Positions 5,126 to 5,736 of a stretch of 5,736 bases of DNA are shown here, piece after piece. Numbering within the stretch: position 1 is the stretch's first letter; each line of letters opens with the position of its first letter. Location of the stretch: the NCBI GenBank assembly GCA_028699365.1, contig JAQVUQ010000193.1, positions 1-5,736 of the forward strand. Reading direction: 5' to 3'. Below the pieces are notes generated by a model. It was not told the DNA's origin. It saw only the letters and a list, made by a program, of their open reading frames with translations, and searched no databases. The translations under genes were made by a program, and so were the position numbers. This DNA is from UBA5359 sp028699365 [NCBI: bacterium]. Lineage in GTDB: Bacteria > UBP13 > UBA5359.

Positions 5126-5736
5126 ATGAAGATGACCGGTGCCCAGTTGATAATCGGCCTGCTGGAGAAGCAGGGAGTAAGAACCATTGCCGGTATTCCC
5201 GGAGGAGCCAACCTGCCGCTCTACGATGCCCTGTCTCAGAGCGACATGATCCGTCATATCCTGACGCGACACGAGCAGGGCGCGGGCTTCATAGCCCAGG
5301 GGATGGCGCGTGTCAGCGGTCAGCCGGCCGTATGCTTCGCCACTTCCGGCCCCGGCGCCGTCAACGTGCTGACGGCCATAGCCGATGCCAAGATAGATTC
5401 GGTCCCGGTGATATGTATCACCGGCCAGGTCTCGGGCGGCATGATCGGAACGGATGCCTTCCAGGAGATAGACACTTACGGCATGAGCATCCCCATCACC
5501 AAGCATAACTTCCTGGTGCGCTCGGTGGAGGAACTGCTCACAGTGATTCCGGAGTCATTCCGCATTGCCGCCTCGGGACGCCCCGGTCCGGTGCTGATCG
5601 ATGTTCCCAAAGACGTTCAAAGCGGGATGCTGGAGTTCAATAATTGGCCCGAGCCCGGCAGGCCGGACCCGCTGCCGCAGTTCGAATTTAGCGATCTCCG
5701 GCAGGCGGCAAAGATGATCAATGCCGCCCACAGGCC
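5126..5736 (+). CDS. ilvB: Acetohydroxyacid synthase (acetolactate synthase) large subunit, C-terminus outside the window
   Basis: This catalytic subunit makes 2-acetolactate from two pyruvates, or 2-aceto-2-hydroxybutyrate from pyruvate and 2-ketobutyrate. It is the first common step of valine, leucine and isoleucine synthesis and depends on ThDP, FAD and Mg. The 203 visible residues cover the N-terminal ThDP-binding (PYR) domain and the start of the central domain. Key features are GIPGGANLPLYDAL (23-36), RHEQGAGFIAQGMAR with the catalytic Glu50 that activates ThDP, ATSGPGAVN (72-80), ITGQVSGGMIGTDAFQEID (98-116), PITKHNFLVR and SGRPGPVLIDVPKDVQ. As far as I recall, it is closer to E. coli IlvB (isozyme I: GIPGG, DTYGISIPITKHNYLVR, AAMINAAKRP) than to IlvI or IlvG, which have GYPGG. 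Full length would be about 560 residues; ilvN is expected just downstream. Expression is probably set by the valine/leucine attenuator. Its GC is higher than that of the left-hand genes. Confidence 0.93.
   Translation, partial: MKMTGAQLIIGLLEKQGVRTIAGIPGGANLPLYDALSQSDMIRHILTRHEQGAGFIAQGMARVSGQPAVCFATSGPGAVNVLTAIADAKIDSVPVICITGQVSGGMIGTDAFQEIDTYGMSIPITKHNFLVRSVEELLTVIPESFRIAASGRPGPVLIDVPKDVQSGMLEFNNWPEPGRPDPLPQFEFSDLRQAAKMINAAHR

Noticed and set aside
4888-5506. Two minus-strand open frames (107 and 187 codons) across the attenuator and ilvB.
   Set aside because: They are antisense to clear IlvB coding sequence and to the terminator, and the products resemble nothing I recognise.

Overview
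This 5.7 kb window is bacterial. Its genes have clear Shine-Dalgarno sites and sigma70-type promoters, and two of them appear to start at TTG. No gene pins down the phylum. The right end carries an acetohydroxyacid synthase gene very close to enterobacterial IlvB, controlled by a ribosome-stalling leader peptide, an arrangement best known in Proteobacteria. Next to it is a gene for a small SepF/DUF552 protein, a family best known from Firmicutes, Actinobacteria, Cyanobacteria and archaea. Secreted proteins with the same Ig-like style as the left-hand gene occur in Planctomycetes/Lentisphaerae-type and other uncultured lineages. A deep-branching or uncultured bacterium is a reasonable but unproven guess.

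Left part (1-3436, minus strand): a three-gene cluster read right to left. A 47-residue protein resembling the extreme C-terminus of GspE/PilB ATPases (3293-3436) is followed after 33 bp by an exported 534-residue tetratricopeptide protein (1655-3259). The stop of that gene overlaps, as ATGA, the start of a large secreted protein with Ig-like beta domains (1-1658), which runs off the window. The tight spacing suggests one transcript and an envelope or extracellular role.

Middle (3437-4784): about 330 bp without a convincing gene, holding two small hairpins, then a good promoter and a TTG-started HAD phosphatase of the phosphoglycolate-phosphatase type (3831-4502). It converges on the minimal sepF-like gene (4518-4784, minus), with only 15 bp between the two stops.

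Right (4785-5736): a compact divergent control region. The sepF promoter (minus) and the ilvB promoter (plus) stand back to back with 7 bp between their -35 boxes. The ilvB transcript first encodes a 33-residue leader peptide with six valines, all GTA, and four leucines. A perfect 26-nt GC-rich palindrome with a T-run follows (the attenuator), then a strong ribosome binding site and ilvB, cut by the window edge. A helix between the end of the leader ORF and the 5' arm of the terminator gives a consistent valine/leucine attenuation model. This attenuator is the most striking feature of the window.

The left cluster looks lower in GC than the HAD-ilvB part, so the two halves may have different histories.
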